Shown: positions 48,545 through 61,529, counted from the stretch's first letter. The stretch is DNA of 64,000 nt from Paulownia fortunei (GCA_019321725.1 CM033116.1:1360642-1424641); one strand, 5' to 3'. Notes: generated by a model not told the origin, from the sequence alone. Program-made: numbers and translations.

Positions 48545-50225
48545 AACATGCCTTTGCCTGGGAGGATGAATTCAGTGCAAGGATTCTGTTTGTGCCTCTT
48601 TGGCTTACATTTTCTTACACTATTTGTGCATTCAGCATATGGTGCGCCAAAGGCTGATTGGCAAAGAAGGGACTTATTGATTACTCGGCGGGTTTGTCAT
48701 TCCCCTCTCATCTGGAGTTGCTGTCTTCACGTCAGCTTATTGGGTAATCATTATCCAAAAGTTTGAGAATACATTACATGTATTTCCCTTATTAGAATAT
48801 CATGTTTCTTTGTCCTAATCATAGATAAGTACATTATAATGTTCGTATTTGTAGCTATGTTCATTATAATGGCCGTAACCATGACTAGATTCATTAACGT
48901 CGCTTTAGGAAGATTGTGTGTAATATATATACGCTGATCATTAGCAAGATGAAGAATTTTCTGCTCCCCTGGACTATGGGCAAGGTTGAGGCCCCTAACC
49001 ACTGTAAATGTGTGTTGGATTGATACCTGCTTATCTGATATGCATGGATATTAGTTATCTGAATACCCTAGTATTCATTTTATACAGGAAGTTAGGACAT
49101 GACCATACGAATGTAATAACCTTAAATGAGTCGAGGTACAAAATTCATTTTAAACCTTTTGATTCGTGTAGTTGTTTGAGGCATTTGTGACTGAGTTTAA
49201 CAATTATAGGTAGGGCCAAGGGCAACGACGGATCAGGAAAGGTTCGGCCGACCAACATTCTATTGATGCTTGCCGGGGCAGGGCTACTATCTTCTCTCTG
49301 TTTCTCAACTATTACAGGTATTATCTTCTCATAATAGTGAAAACGGAGAGACTTACATAACATTTATAAATGATGTTAGAGGTTGAACTCATGGCACATG
49401 CCAATGTTTAGACAGTGAGTGCAACTTCTATATTGTTCTCTGTTTTTTGCAAATGATTATCTTATTTGTTTTTTCAAAGTCAAATGTTTTAATATGTGGA
49501 TTTGTTATCAATTTATCATTTTTGAGGGAACCACAAAAAAACACTTATACAATGATTCCACCTAAGTTACCAAGATGTCTGATTGAGGATACAAGAAGCA
49601 TGCGACACGGGATGGCAGGGACTTTGGGGCATTCTCACTGGCTTTCTTGCCAACATCGAACTTAGCAGGCTCTTCTACTTGGTTTGTTGGAAAATTATAA
49701 AAATTCCCGATAAATCAGATTAGTGAGAACGAAAAAAACACACACAAATTTGATAACGGAGTTCGGCCAATAATGCTTACGTTTCCGAATCTGTTGCAGA
49801 TCGTTTTACTAAATGAAGAAAATTTACAAGTGTTTATAACACTTACAACTCACAACCCACATAAGAATTTTTTTTCACAAGCTTTCTCTAAAGCTTTTCT
49901 CTCAAACTCTTTCTAATTCTCTAATTTTGGAATGTTATACAAATGAGAGTTATGAGGGTTTATATAGGTTTCAAAAAATATGGGTTGATGGAATTTAGGC
50001 AAGAAATTAGGCAAAAAAATTGGTGCGGTGCGGGGTTCAAGCAAATGGGCTTTCATATGTTGGGAGTTTTATTTATCATAGGCCTAAACATTGTTGTAAC
50101 GAAATGTGGTTCCACTAAGGTTGTCCGAAAAGACTCAATGGTACACGGGGAGGAAGCTTATGCATGGTGGGGTGATGGATGGAAGTTTGAGAAATCCTTA
50201 AACAATTCAGTGTATCGAAGATCTT
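48545..50225 (+). pseudogene. Broken AMT2-type ammonium transporter copy
   Basis: Four collinear blocks match AMT2-type transporters. Block 1 (48545-48743) covers the GRMN...FSYT...VIDYSGG...AYW part in shifted frames and still ends in TGG|GTAATC. Block 2 (49210-49316) starts after ATTATAG and reads VGPRATTDQERF, then TNILLMLAGAGLL after a frameshift. Block 3 (49561-49684) covers VDDT...MAGTLG.ILTGFLANIELSRLFYLV, again in two frames. Block 4 (50025-50225) reads GFKQMGFHMLGVLFIIGLNIVV, then [16 protein letters not shown], with the last membrane span region deleted. The first 135 or so codons are missing, and there are several frameshifts and stops. Because the intron borders are kept in place, this is a DNA duplication and not a retrocopy. 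Blocks 2 and 4 look closer to typical AMT2/AMT3 proteins than the intact neighbour does. Confidence 0.9.
49686..50020. mobile_element. Probable LTR-type insertion inside the AMT2 pseudogene
   Basis: About 335 bp without transporter similarity separates blocks 3 and 4. It starts TGTTGGAAAATTAT and contains GGAGTTCGGCCAATAATGC...TTACGTTTCCG, a pattern common in solo LTRs or short non-autonomous LTR elements of plants (TTCGGC...CTACGT.C.C). Target duplications were not found, so the ends are approximate. Confidence 0.4.
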
Positions 50226-51248
50226 GCATTTCGAATCTTTTATTTTAATGTGATATTTTTCATGTATTCTAAATGCGACATATTATATAAAATATATTTT
50301 ATTAAATATACAATTGACATTATATACATGCGGCACAAATGAAATTAAAATTAAAATGGAAATTTTGAAAGGTACAGAATTTTGGAGATCAGTTAAATTT
50401 TTTGTTGTTTGATCTCTTGAATTTGATTTGGTATAAACAAATTATTGCTCCATTAATTTGTAATCACATCTTCCGTATATGGCAGTGGTTAACAAAAATC
50501 TTAGATCTTTTCCTTTACAAGTGTAGTGTGTGGTATTTGTTAAGTGGCATAATTATATATTTATGGCCCGAAAGTGTTTTGAATTTGTAAAGTCATTTAT
50601 GGTTGCTGATACGTTAGAATAAAATATTGAGCATGCGGATACGTTAGAATAAAAATCAATTATAGAAATACAATTTTCAATTGAAATCAAGAAGATTTTG
50701 AGTATCCCCTCTTTTATTACCTCTTGGCTTTTTTGCTAAATTTTCTGGTTTTGGTGTTCTTTTCCATATGGATTCCCTTTTTTTACCTTTCCAAAATATT
50801 AGCCAGTTTATTTTCAAGTAATTGTTGAGGATTCTTGCACCTAATATAGTAGATATAGAGAACTTGTCTTCATTTTTTCAAGATTTTTCTCCTATATATT
50901 TTCAAAGGTGAGGAAGGTGACTTGAGTTCGACCAAGAATTAGCAACATACAATAAGCGAAAGAGAAGCCAGGCCCTGCATTCAGTATGACAGGAACGTAG
51001 GGACGAAAACTACCTGAATTTCATGGGAGATTCACCCATTAAATAGGGGCTTTCATTCTAAAACCTGAAGTTCTCACAGCAAATTTCATTCTTCTTGCCT
51101 CAAACTTCCTCGGCTTCCATCTGCATTCTAAAGCTCAAAACTCTGCATAATCTCCAACAGGGATCCTGTTCGGGCCCCTGTTGGTAAACAACACAAACAC
51201 AACAAACCCCTCTGTTGGTCGCAACCCGTAGCCCGAACGAAAAGAAGA
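50226..51248 (+). promoter_or_regulatory. Promoter and leader region of the intact AMT2-type gene
   Basis: TATA-like words occur at 50891-50900 (CTATATATTT) and near 51038 (TTAAATAG). A short uORF (MGDSPIK) lies at 51023-51046. The repeat GATACGTTAGAATAAAA occurs twice about 33 bp apart near 50608 and 50638. No coding gene is supported. Confidence 0.35.
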
Positions 51249-52868
51249 ATGTCACAATTCCCTCAAAATTTGTTACCCGATGAAGCCAGCCCAGAATGGA
51301 TGAACAAAGGCGACAACGCGTGGCAGCTCACGGCCGCCACACTTGTTGGCCTTCAAAGTGTTCCAGGCCTGGTCATTCTATACGGTGGCATTGTCAAGAA
51401 GAAATGGGCTGTGAACTCAGCTTTCATGGCCCTTTACGCCTTTGCCTCGGTCCTCGTTTGCTGGGTGGCATGGGGCTACAGAATGTCGTTTGGCGACAAA
51501 ATGCTGCCTTTCTGGGGCATACCAAACACGACATTGGATCAAAAATTTCTTCTAGAGAAGGCGTTTCTGGGGTCGTTCCCCAACGCAACTATGGTGTTCT
51601 TCCAGTTCGTGTTTGCTGCGATCACCCTTATCCTGATCGCGGGCGCATTGCTGGGAAGGATGAATTTCTATGCCTGGATGATGTTCGTCCCCCTTTGGTT
51701 GACGTTTTCTTATACTATCAGTGCATTTAGCATTTGGTCTCCTGAAGGATGGCTAGCAAAGATGGGGGTAATTGATTTTGCAGGAGGTTTTGTGATTCAT
51801 GTTGCTTCTGGCGTTGCCGGTTTCACCGCTGCTTATTGGGTACGTTATAATATTCCTGTACATTTATTTCAATTACCCTGTCAAAAGAACCCCTGATTTA
51901 GTTACATATCGAATACTATGATGATATAATCTATGTTTCACGTACATATGAACTCAGGTTGGACCAAGGTCGATTAAGGACCGAGAAGCATTCTCCCCGA
52001 ACAACATTATGTCAATGCTGACAGGAGCAGGCCTACTGTGGATGGGTTGGACAGGATTCAACGGCGGTGCACCCTTTACCGCCAGCACGGATGCATCCTT
52101 GGCCATCCTGAACACGCATATATGCACGGCCACAAGCTTGATCACATGGCTCACTCTTGACATTGTCGTCTTCAAGAAACCAACTGTTTTTGGAGTCACA
52201 CAGGGCATCATCACGGGCTTAGTATGTATCACCCCTGCTGCTGGTAATTTACTTATCTACATAAATCCCACATGTTAGGAAATATCACATATATAAACAC
52301 ACAAAAACAGAGAATTCTCTGGATTTATCGATCCATAATTTGAATAAATTTGTTTACAGGGGTGGTCCAAGGATGGGCTGCAATAATTATGGGCCTGCTC
52401 TCGGGAAGCATCCCATGGTTCACAATGATGATCCTCCAGAAGAAATGCGCAATCCTGAAAAAGGTGGACGACACACTAGGAGTGCTTCACACCCACGCAG
52501 TGGCTGGAGTATTGGGCGGCATTCTCGTCGGACTTCTGGCAGAGCCGAAGCTCGCCCGCCTCTTCTACCTGGTGGAGGATTGGCAGCACTTCATTGGCTT
52601 CTTTTACGGCCTCCAGAGCGGCCAAGCCAGGGCCGGGGCACGACAGCTAGGTGTTCAGCTACTGGGAGTGGCGTTTGTGATTTGCTGGAACATTGTGATC
52701 ACGAGCTTGATATGTCTGTTGATAAAGCTGGTGGTTCCATTGAGGCTGAGCGATGAGATTATTGAGAAGGGTGATGAGTCTGTGCATGGGGAGGAGGCCT
52801 ATGCACTGTATGGAGATGGGGAGAGGCACGAGAACTACAAGCAATTTAATGCTTATGGATTTGCTTAA
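51249..52868 (+). CDS. AMT2/AMT3-type high-affinity ammonium transporter
   Basis: This is a plasma-membrane ammonium transporter of the AMT2 (MEP-like) subfamily. The exons are 51249-51839, 51958-52243 and 52360-52868 (461 aa; TGG|GTACGT...TCAG|GTTGGA; CTG|GTAATT...ACAG|GGGTGG). About eleven membrane spans are expected. Conserved features are [20 protein letters not shown] near the start, GRMNFYAW...WLTFSYT, the pore Asp176 in VIDFAGG, the pore twin histidines His184 (VIHVASG) and His338 (HTHAVAG), MGWTGFNGG, and the cytosolic tail [14 protein letters not shown] that transmits gating between subunits. Pore residues look intact. Unusual points are [11 protein letters not shown] where relatives have LLMLAGAGLL, and the short C-terminal end. 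Some members of this subfamily are induced in mycorrhizal roots, but I saw no exact mycorrhiza-type promoter element. A dead relative lies just upstream. Confidence 0.96.
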
Positions 52869-54229
52869 GTTCATTTTCAGTATTTATTATCTTTTTTTTA
52901 GAAAAAAAGTTTTCGGGTTGGTTTGAATGTAAATAATTGGATTAGTGATGTTATGTAATGGGCAGTTTTTATTTTAAGTAATTGATTTAGAAATTTGGTT
53001 TCTTTTCTTTGTTTATGTATTTGGTTTAGTGTGTGAATAAATAAATTTTATGGATTATGAAAAAATAAGTACATTTCATTTTTATGCTCAATATGTATAG
53101 GACTAATATTATACTCAATAACTACGCGATTGGAGAGTTTAAGAATCTTTTTAGATGCTTGGTACATATTTTTTTCACCCGATTTACAACCAAATGATCA
53201 TTCAATTGTTATTGTTCGATGTTAGCACTTTGTTAATCGGGTACATAAACACATTTCAAATTCTCTATTTTAGATCCGAACTGAAAAAAAAATAATAAAA
53301 ATAATGAACTTCATTGACTACTGACAATAGAGAAATCAATGAAAATGAAATCATATTTATACTAGAAGACCCCAAACAACTTTTTACCCTCCTAAGAAAC
53401 GCACAATTGGACTTCAGATATAATTTAAAGAAGATGAAAAGGGTAAAAGGGCTGATATAACATGGGCCTAATTTTTAATTTCTCAAGCCTTGCAATTCTT
53501 GATATGGTCCACTATCAAAAAACTGCTTAAGAACACGCTACGGCCTAATATATATATACACACATGATGGGCCGTAAGGCGTAAATGATGGTAAATAAAT
53601 TACTAATATTATTTCTTGAAAGAAAAAAAAGGTCAAAAGGAAAATGTTGGGGAACTGAAAGCTGCATTGATGGGCGTTTCCTCACTGAAATAAAAGGAAT
53701 GTAACCTAGGCAAGCTCATGGGACTGATTAAATATAATCTTTTTTATTAACATTAATTAATAATGTAACATTAGCCAGTAAATAATTGTCAACTCTGCTG
53801 CAAATTCTGGATAATTGTGTTCTGTCTGCAACATGGACTGTAATGATGGCAACTAAGTTTAAGCGCAGAAAATTAAGAATATAAAACTGATTTTGTCCCG
53901 ACAGATGAAGAATAATTAAGACTCAACCTAACTTTTTTTGCCTTAGACTGCATTGGCATTTGAACTGAACAATTTATCAATTTTATAGAAATCATAAACG
54001 TTGCAACTTGCCATTATCTCATATTTGCCGTGTTTAGTAACTATTCAATCAAGGCTATGATTGCATAAAACGGTATTAAGAATTTATCTAAACATGGGTT
54101 TTGCTTAAAATCATACTTAAAGTTCTATAAAAAGTAAAATAGTATTATCAAAATGGTCTAACATTGAGCGCACTAATCTAATCCATAAATCAACTACTTA
54201 CAATTTATTATATTTTTTTTAATTCTAGC

Positions 54230-54376
54230 TAGGGATGGAAACGGATAGATTTTGGAATAGATTTACTAAAACACAAAAATCAAAATTTGCTCCGTTAAGT
54301 ATTTTAAGAATTCAGAATCCGAGATTTACCAAATCCGTCCTATACCTATTAGACTCGTTTTATAATTTAAATATAT

Positions 54377-54408
<32 letters not shown>

Positions 54409-54505
54409 AAATTAAAAAATACCATTAAATATTTTTAAAATATATTATTAAATTGAACCCAAGCAAAGTGGGTTCAGATTTACAATCATCTCGTTGTCAT
54501 TCCTA
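54230..54505. mobile_element. Dispersed repeat family, copy D, with terminal inverted repeats
   Basis: The left end TAGGGATGGAAACGG and the reversed right end TAGGAATGACAACGA match at about 12 of 15 positions. The interior has the AT-rich core seen in copies B and C and an (AT)n run at 54371-54408. This copy best shows that the family is a MITE-like element of about 280 bp. Confidence 0.5.
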
Positions 54506-54914
54506 AATTTCTAAATTTCTATCTTTAGATTTTCTATGATAATTAGTAGCATATATTACAATTCCCTTATTCACTACACACACACACACATTTATTACGA
54601 TTTCCAAGCACAATGGAATTAACGTTGTGTTGATTTCACGTCATTTACATCATTTAATATTTTCACACTAAACATATATGAAAAAAATTCACTCTCCTAT
54701 TGGTCCAAACCTTGCTTCAATCCATTTGCATTGTAACACTAATAAATTGAATTTATGTACTTTATTATTCCTATTATTATCATTATTTTGTTTCACCTTT
54801 CTCATTCAAAGCAATGCATGCCTGTAGCGCATTATTATTAACAAAAGAAGCTTTAAAGTTTCAATTGCCATTCATAGTCAATGTAGGACTATTTTTGTGA
54901 AACCTTGTTTTAAC

Positions 54915-54916
54915 AT

Positions 54917-54986
<70 letters not shown>
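54915..54986. repeat. (AT)n(GT)n compound microsatellite
   Basis: About eighteen AT units are followed by about twelve GT units, the same layout as in the calmodulin-like gene intron at 44953-45019. Confidence 0.9.
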
Positions 54987-57042
54987 TCCCCAGAAAAATA
55001 GGAATAGAGAACTTTTACTGGATCCTTTATGTAAATTTGTTCTTCTCATTTGGTGGTTTCCTCGCAAAACGTGACAATAGTTTATACTTAGTAAATTTAT
55101 TTTATAAATATTATATTCAGTACAATGCATTTAATTTATTTATTGTGTGCCAAATATTTCATTTAGCAAAAAATATGACACTTGAGATAACATCTAATAC
55201 AATCAAAGTGCAGCATAAATTCAACCCTGTAAACCATCTTTACCAAGAGAATTAATTACAAAACATTGGCTTATACATACTTTTTCCTGCTATAGATATG
55301 TTAATTTTGGGAATGGATTATATTGGCTCTTCAAAAAGTATTACAGCATTTTACGTTCTTATTTTTTCTTAAACAGTGAACAACGTATTAATTTACTAAT
55401 GTTCTAATTATGTTTAATTGTGCGCCACACCCCTAATGTCCTATTTCAATCTTCATCTTTTCTTTTTCATATATATATTGTTTAACATCCCATCTCCACG
55501 CAGAATAAAGAAAAAGCGATGGTACATATGCAACATTTTTTTATATTTAATTTATACCGTGAGATTAGCTAAAACCTTGAGACCACAAAATAGGCGATAG
55601 GTATGAATTTTTGGAATGTTTTTATTCTTGTTTAATGTAATTTTTTTCTCCACTACCTTAATTACTTTCGGCCCGTTGTTATTATTTAGCTTGCTTAGAC
55701 TAGTATAAATCAACTAGACTATACTCTAATAATTCTGAAAACATTGCTATGTCTGATATGCTGTAGGCTTTTGCAGATTCCTCGTTTTTAGCTATTAGTT
55801 AACGTTAATTAAGGTTGTCACTTGTCACCGACTATTTTGATCCTATAAACCTAATTCTTGATTCACGTGAAAGCACTTGATCTATCCGTTCTCACTTGTG
55901 TTAATGATTTATTCCAAAAGAACTTTTCAATAAACATTCTATAGATTTCGTATTAATGCTAATTATTCTCTCTAACACCTTCACTTTGATACAAATATTC
56001 TAATTTTAGGTCTTAATCTAGTTTTTAAGAGCGAGTGATTGTAATTTTCTCGATCATTAACAAACGATTAATACATTTTAATTATTGAATAAGATTTTAT
56101 AATTATTAGTATGAGATCTCTGAATAAGATGCTCTTGGAGTGATCTCGTAGTTTGCACGGGGTGAAAATAATGGGTCGGTTTCCTTCCTATTTTCATGGG
56201 GAATGGCTGAAATTCTTGAAATGCATTAAGTCTAGCACCATTATATTAAGGGGTGTGGTGAAGTGCAACACCTCTAAATTTCAATAAGAGCACGTTACAC
56301 TTAATTCACAATTAGAACTAAGTGTATATGAAAAGAAAAGAAGAAGGCAATATATTATATTTAAAATGCTAATTGCTTTCACGTGATAAGAGAAAGCAAG
56401 ATCTAACATAAAAGGGATAAAAGGCATGATTATGAACTGTAAACTCAAAAAGCTTTTTGGCCTCTCATTTGTGTCACTTAAAGATGTGTCATCATGTGCA
56501 CAACCACAGAAGAAAGAAAAAAAGCCACATATGTCATATGCAAACTTAGCTTATATAGTATATGATAATCTCCTGCTTTTTCACATTCTGAATGTTGTCG
56601 GACCCCAAATACACTAATTCAACCAGTTAATCTTGACTGGTAAAGTAGACTTTAAATAAGTTAGATTTGAATCCTGCATTATGCAATGTACTAATAATTC
56701 TGCAGGATTAATCCTACCCTGCTACTCGACACAGATAACTAATCACCTGCGCTGTTAACTGCTTCCATTTGTGCCAAATTAAAGATTAGATACATGATCA
56801 AGATATAATCATATGGTGGCCAGCAAATTATTCTGGTTTGATTTGGACAGATTGATTCCCATATCTCGGTAGAATAAAGTTACTCAAATCAAGGGCTTCT
56901 CACTCCACTGAACCCATTTATTTGAAGTTTCTTAATTTTCTGGTTTGTAGTTAATAATTTGCTTGTAATTTCGAGTAGCTTATAAGTTATTAATCCCATG
57001 AATAATCCCATAGCAAATACTGATATAAAAAAACTGTTGCAA

Positions 57043-57060
57043 ACACACACACACACACAG
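57043..57060. repeat. (AC)n microsatellite
   Basis: About eight AC units, followed by a GA-rich stretch to about 57150. Confidence 0.8.
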
Positions 57061-57699
57061 TGCAGAGTGTCAGAGGAAGTAGCAGTGTTGAAAGTGGTCC
57101 GAGTAGGAAACGAAACCCGAGAGAGAGGGAGAGTGGGAAAGAAAGAGGAATCAGAATCCTCATAGTCTTGTTCATGATTGATTCACCATTCCCCAAATCC
57201 ATTTCAACCCAATCACCAAATTTCTGCTATAAAATAAAAAAAAAAGTTGCAGAAAGGATTCCCCTCAGCATGTGGGATGGGAATAAGGGTAAAGGGATGG
57301 GGGGTGATATGCAATGTATGAAGATGAGGGCACATTTTTCCCTTTACACTCAACTCAATATTATATACTATGTTCAACCTGCTTAATTTCACCACTGACA
57401 TATGGAGATTTATGGTTTTTGTTATTAATTTCTCCATTAATTTGAAGGGTACTTTGTACTACTTTTTTGATGAAGCAGGTTTGAATTACCAAGAAACAAT
57501 TGTTATTATTACCAAGGCCAACGTTGGGTTGGGTAGATGTTGGGAAATAAAATTGAGGTCAGAACTCTATAAATAAGAGGTTTGAGTTAAAAGTCTGGGA
57601 CATTTGTCTACTTTATAATTATTTATATTAATCTTAGCATAATTTGTCTGTCTCTCTAAAAAAAATTGATTGATTAAAGTGATCTTAATTATAGATTAA

Positions 57700-58040
57700 A
57701 TTGATTGATCAAATCCGAACCCATGTTGGACCATACCATTTGAGCTGAGTTATTACTATTACAAATAAATTCAAAACGAATCTTGAATTTTTGTTTTCAA
57801 ATTCTACCTTTCCCAAAATCACTAGTCCCGCCCCATTTTATTTTTTATTTTTTTTACTTTATTATATATATATATATATTTATTTTTTATTTAAAAAAAA
57901 TTAGTGTATTATTTTTTAAAAATATTTTTTTAATATTTTAATAATAAAATAAATTTAACGAGTTAACGTGGTATCAATGTTCTATTCCTAAAAAACCCTT
58001 AGCCAAACTCGAAATTTTCTAAGTTGCCATCCCTAATCCT
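57700..58040. repeat. Dispersed repeat family, copy E
   Basis: It ends AAGTTGCCATCCCTAATCC, the typical family end, and contains AATCCGAACCC, an AT-rich core with TTTTTAAAAATATTTTTTTAA and AACTCGAAATTTTC. The left end is uncertain. Confidence 0.4.
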
Positions 58041-61000
58041 AATTTAATCATGGATAAATGGGAAAGTTACCTAAGGAAAAAAGGCATATAAAATTTCAAT
58101 ATTTGTACTTCTTTGCTTCTAAGACCATCAAATGTGCTAAAGTATCTCAAGTCAATTTATGACTAAATCTCGGTCTTAACAATGGCTGCGCATTTTCGAG
58201 GAGTTTTCTAAAATAAGAAATAGTTATCCATATCATGCAATGCAAGAAGGAAGCTAGGCTTTAGTTGAGCAACTTATTTCCAGTAGTTAATTGTTAATTA
58301 AAAAGAAGATTTTAAATGCTGACATTAACATATGTATGCAATCCCTATTTCTACTTTGTCACTTAAAAAAATTGTTAGAACTAAGTATTGGAAATTTCAT
58401 TACCAAGAACCCTAACAAAAGAATATGTATATACGTACTAAGTTACATTCTTATTTTTTATTTTCCCATTTCACCAATTTACCAGATTTAGGAGGGATCA
58501 TTTTCCATGTTTTCAAGGGGCAATATTGGTATTTACTTTTTCATGCACATGTATAAGCATTGTTTCAATTTAAAGTACTGCAACAAATTATTTACGTTAT
58601 TTTATTCTGGAGTTAAATATATCCAAAAAATTTAAAATTGATGCAAAGTGTCTATTTTAAGAGTTGCGAAATATTTAATTTAAAAATTAAGGAAGAATGT
58701 TACATGAAGGAAAAAGACAATTCACCCGATTTTATATGCTATTCATAAAAGTACATTAAATTATGTAGGGAAGGACTAATATATGAAGCACAGTATTGAA
58801 TTCGTTAGGGTACAAGATTTCCTACAAATTCCATTGAGACAGCATTTCAAAGGCAGGGAGCTGATTGTAGGATACCAAGTCCGAGAGATGTGGTCTTTGT
58901 TTTAAGAAGCTGGCATCTATTACTGTTTCTTTCACGCAAAAAGGAAAACTGTGTGATTTTATGAACAACAGTTTTCAGTGGAATCTACAGCATTTAACAT
59001 TGTTGGAGTCATTTTTCGAGCCTTGTAGGCTCCCTCTGTCAGTATTTTCTACCCCCGAAACGATTAAAGATTTTTTACTACTAAATCCAGGACGGGGCCA
59101 AATTCATTGGCTTCTTCTCAAGAGTGAGTAAAAATGACAAAAAAAAATTAAGATTGATATTAAGAATAGTTTCCCTTTGTTTTTTGAATTGGAATCTAAA
59201 CTCGGGTAATTCTGTCGTATATTTAATCCTTTGTGGGATAATTGTTTTTTCACTATACTGTGATTTGTTTTTTTCCTTTTTAAAAAATGTGTAGTTTTTC
59301 AATTTTTTATTCCATTCTCAAATCCTCAAACTTAAATATGACATCTCATTTCTTATTGTACCAATTCATTAACATCGCTTGGAGCTTTTTTTTTAATAAC
59401 ATAATAATACAGGACTTTATTACAACTGATGCTATTGAATAAACTATTTTATCTTTATAACTTTGAACTCACTTTTTTAAATAAAAAATAAGCAGAACGC
59501 ATTAATCTACGAGGAATGACAAGTGATGTGTATGTTCATTTTATTTTATTTTAGTCCAACACATTTTATTTCAATTCAAATAATTTTATAGAATCAAAAT
59601 GTCTAAATTACATTAAAAGTTTATGAGATTCATGTCCTAATTAAATATATATAAATACACTTCGCCTAGTCATTCACAAGGGACGACGTACTTTATTTTT
59701 CTCTTTCAGCTAGTAGTAATTATTATCTTTAAAATTCTTATTGATTTAAGCAAACGAAGAACTTTTTTGGACAATCTAAAACTCTTCTATCGATCTTTTC
59801 ATACTGCAGGTAGAAAATCCAATTCTTAGAGGAACAATCAAAATACAAATGTCTGGAGTTATTATATTTTAACATCTAAAGTAATCTACCGAATAATAGA
59901 ATTAACCAGAAATAGGAAAATGTGAAAGGATTGTGATTGGCAAATAAACCTTTTCCTACAAATGAGTAATGAACTCAAACTCTTCAACACATGCTCAACA
60001 AATGTAGCAAGCAAATATAATAGTATGTAAAAGCAGTGAAGCCATAGAAATTAGGGTGCGACCACAGCCACATGGTAATTGGAAAGCTAAATACTTTTTT
60101 TTTTTTTATCAAATATACTTACATTGATGATCAATGAGGGTCAACTAACATTTGTTCCTTATGAGGGTCCAATTGAAGGTTGTACACATCAAAGTTTAGG
60201 CTTCCATATGGGAATCATAATCGATGGGTTGCATGCATTAAAGATACCGTTATTTGGATCGATGAGCATATAGACCCATAGATCTAACGTGTTGTTTTTT
60301 GCAATTAAATTAATATAATAGTCACTAATGATGAGCTGAAAATTAGCAACACAAGGTAATTTCCATGCAAAATGCATGTTGCAAAATTAGGATAAATTAT
60401 TATCATGACAAATAAAAATTCTTTATCACTTGATAAATGTAATTAAAGACAACCTTTACTATTGACACTAATTATTATTAATTTATTAATTTATTTTTTT
60501 GTGTCACTTCTCAATTATAATTGCTTAATTACAGAAAGAAGAAACACATAATCTTTTATTTTGTATTTTTTATTGTATTATATTAATTGTCGTTATGCAT
60601 ATACTATGCATAAAATTTTATAAATAACATATAATTAGTCAATATAATAAAATTTACAATAAAAAAAAAACTATATATACCAACAAAAAGATTTTGCAAG
60701 TTAAAATGGGAAACGTATTAACATTTGATGCCACAACTACAACAACTCACCCCTACTCATTACCCAAATCTCTTGGCATTGATCCCCAAACGGCACATCT
60801 GCTAATTATTGACACTTCAAATGCCACTATTCTTTCTTCATTTTCATCTACTAGAAAATTAAATACCAATACTACGAAAAGGCAAAGATACAACGATAGT
60901 TAAAAATGAAAAGTCCAACATCGCCTCATTAAATTTTGACAAGGAAAGTATATTTTAGCACTTGACTAATATTTAAATAGATTTTGAAGTCATTTTGAAT

Positions 61001-61432
61001 ATGTAATGATATATTAAATTAAAAATAATGCATAAAGATTCACAACTCTAATTAGTCGTATTTAATTAGTTAAAGTCTAAGGAGAATTCAAACAAATAAA
61101 GAAAGTATATTTTGTATTTTTCATATTCTTATCCACCATTATAGTAATGACTTCTTCTTTTTAAATCTTTTTTGGCCTTTTCATTTTTAATTTCAGACTC
61201 TCATAACTGAAGAACACCAGAAACGAACACGTAGAGTACTTACCCCACGGACGGTGAACTGCAGGTGCACCCAAGGTACACAAGTCATTTCCTCCACAGT
61301 TAAAAGCCCGTTTGGTACAGTTTCACAACTTATTAGGAACGAGTAAAAATAACCCGTCCGTGAGCATAGCCAAACCCTACTCCCACTTTTACTCCGGCCA
61401 CCCTTTAAAAGAGAGAGAGCGGGAGTTAGCAG

Positions 61433-61511
61433 ATGAAAGCAAAAGTTTAGAGAATAGGGAGAGAGAATAGGAGAGAACTTTGAGTGAATGAGGGACTGAA
61501 CCCAAATGTGA
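61433..61511 (+). promoter_or_regulatory. Short uORFs in the TRM leader, including an ATG-stop
   Basis: Upstream of the ATG at 61600 are MKAKV (61433-61450), MRD (61488-61499) and an ATG at 61506 followed at once by TGA (61509-61511). A minimal AUG-stop can stall ribosomes and lower translation in known plant leaders. Relevance depends on the transcription start, which is unknown. Confidence 0.4.
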
Positions 61512-61529
61512 CGTTAACCTCAGTGAATA

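Larger units (their letters stand above)
52869..61400. other. Large gene-poor spacer
   Basis: No protein gene, tRNA or miRNA is supported in 8.5 kb. The first 200 bases are AMT 3' UTR. The rest holds microsatellites, dispersed repeat copies D and E and AT-rich sequence. Short frames (for example 57060-57386, with GA-rich DNA, and the ATG-led frame from 60706) show no domain. Confidence 0.45.

Noticed and set aside
50600..51249. Mycorrhiza-type promoter elements upstream of the AMT gene
   Set aside because: I looked for TTCTTGTT-like and GNATATNC-like words because related transporters can be mycorrhiza-induced, but found no exact match in the proximal region.
51296..51730. 144-codon overlapping frame in AMT exon 1
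   Set aside because: Frame-shifted shadow of the GC-rich AMT coding exon.
57060..57386. 108-codon frame with Arg/Glu-rich start
   Set aside because: The N-terminal part translates a GA-rich low-complexity tract and the rest has no recognisable motif. It is probably promoter or spacer sequence.
60706..60903. Short frame MGNVLTFDATTTTTHPYS...
   Set aside because: It has a proper ATG and stop but low-complexity Thr content, no family and very AT-rich flanks. Insufficient evidence for a gene.
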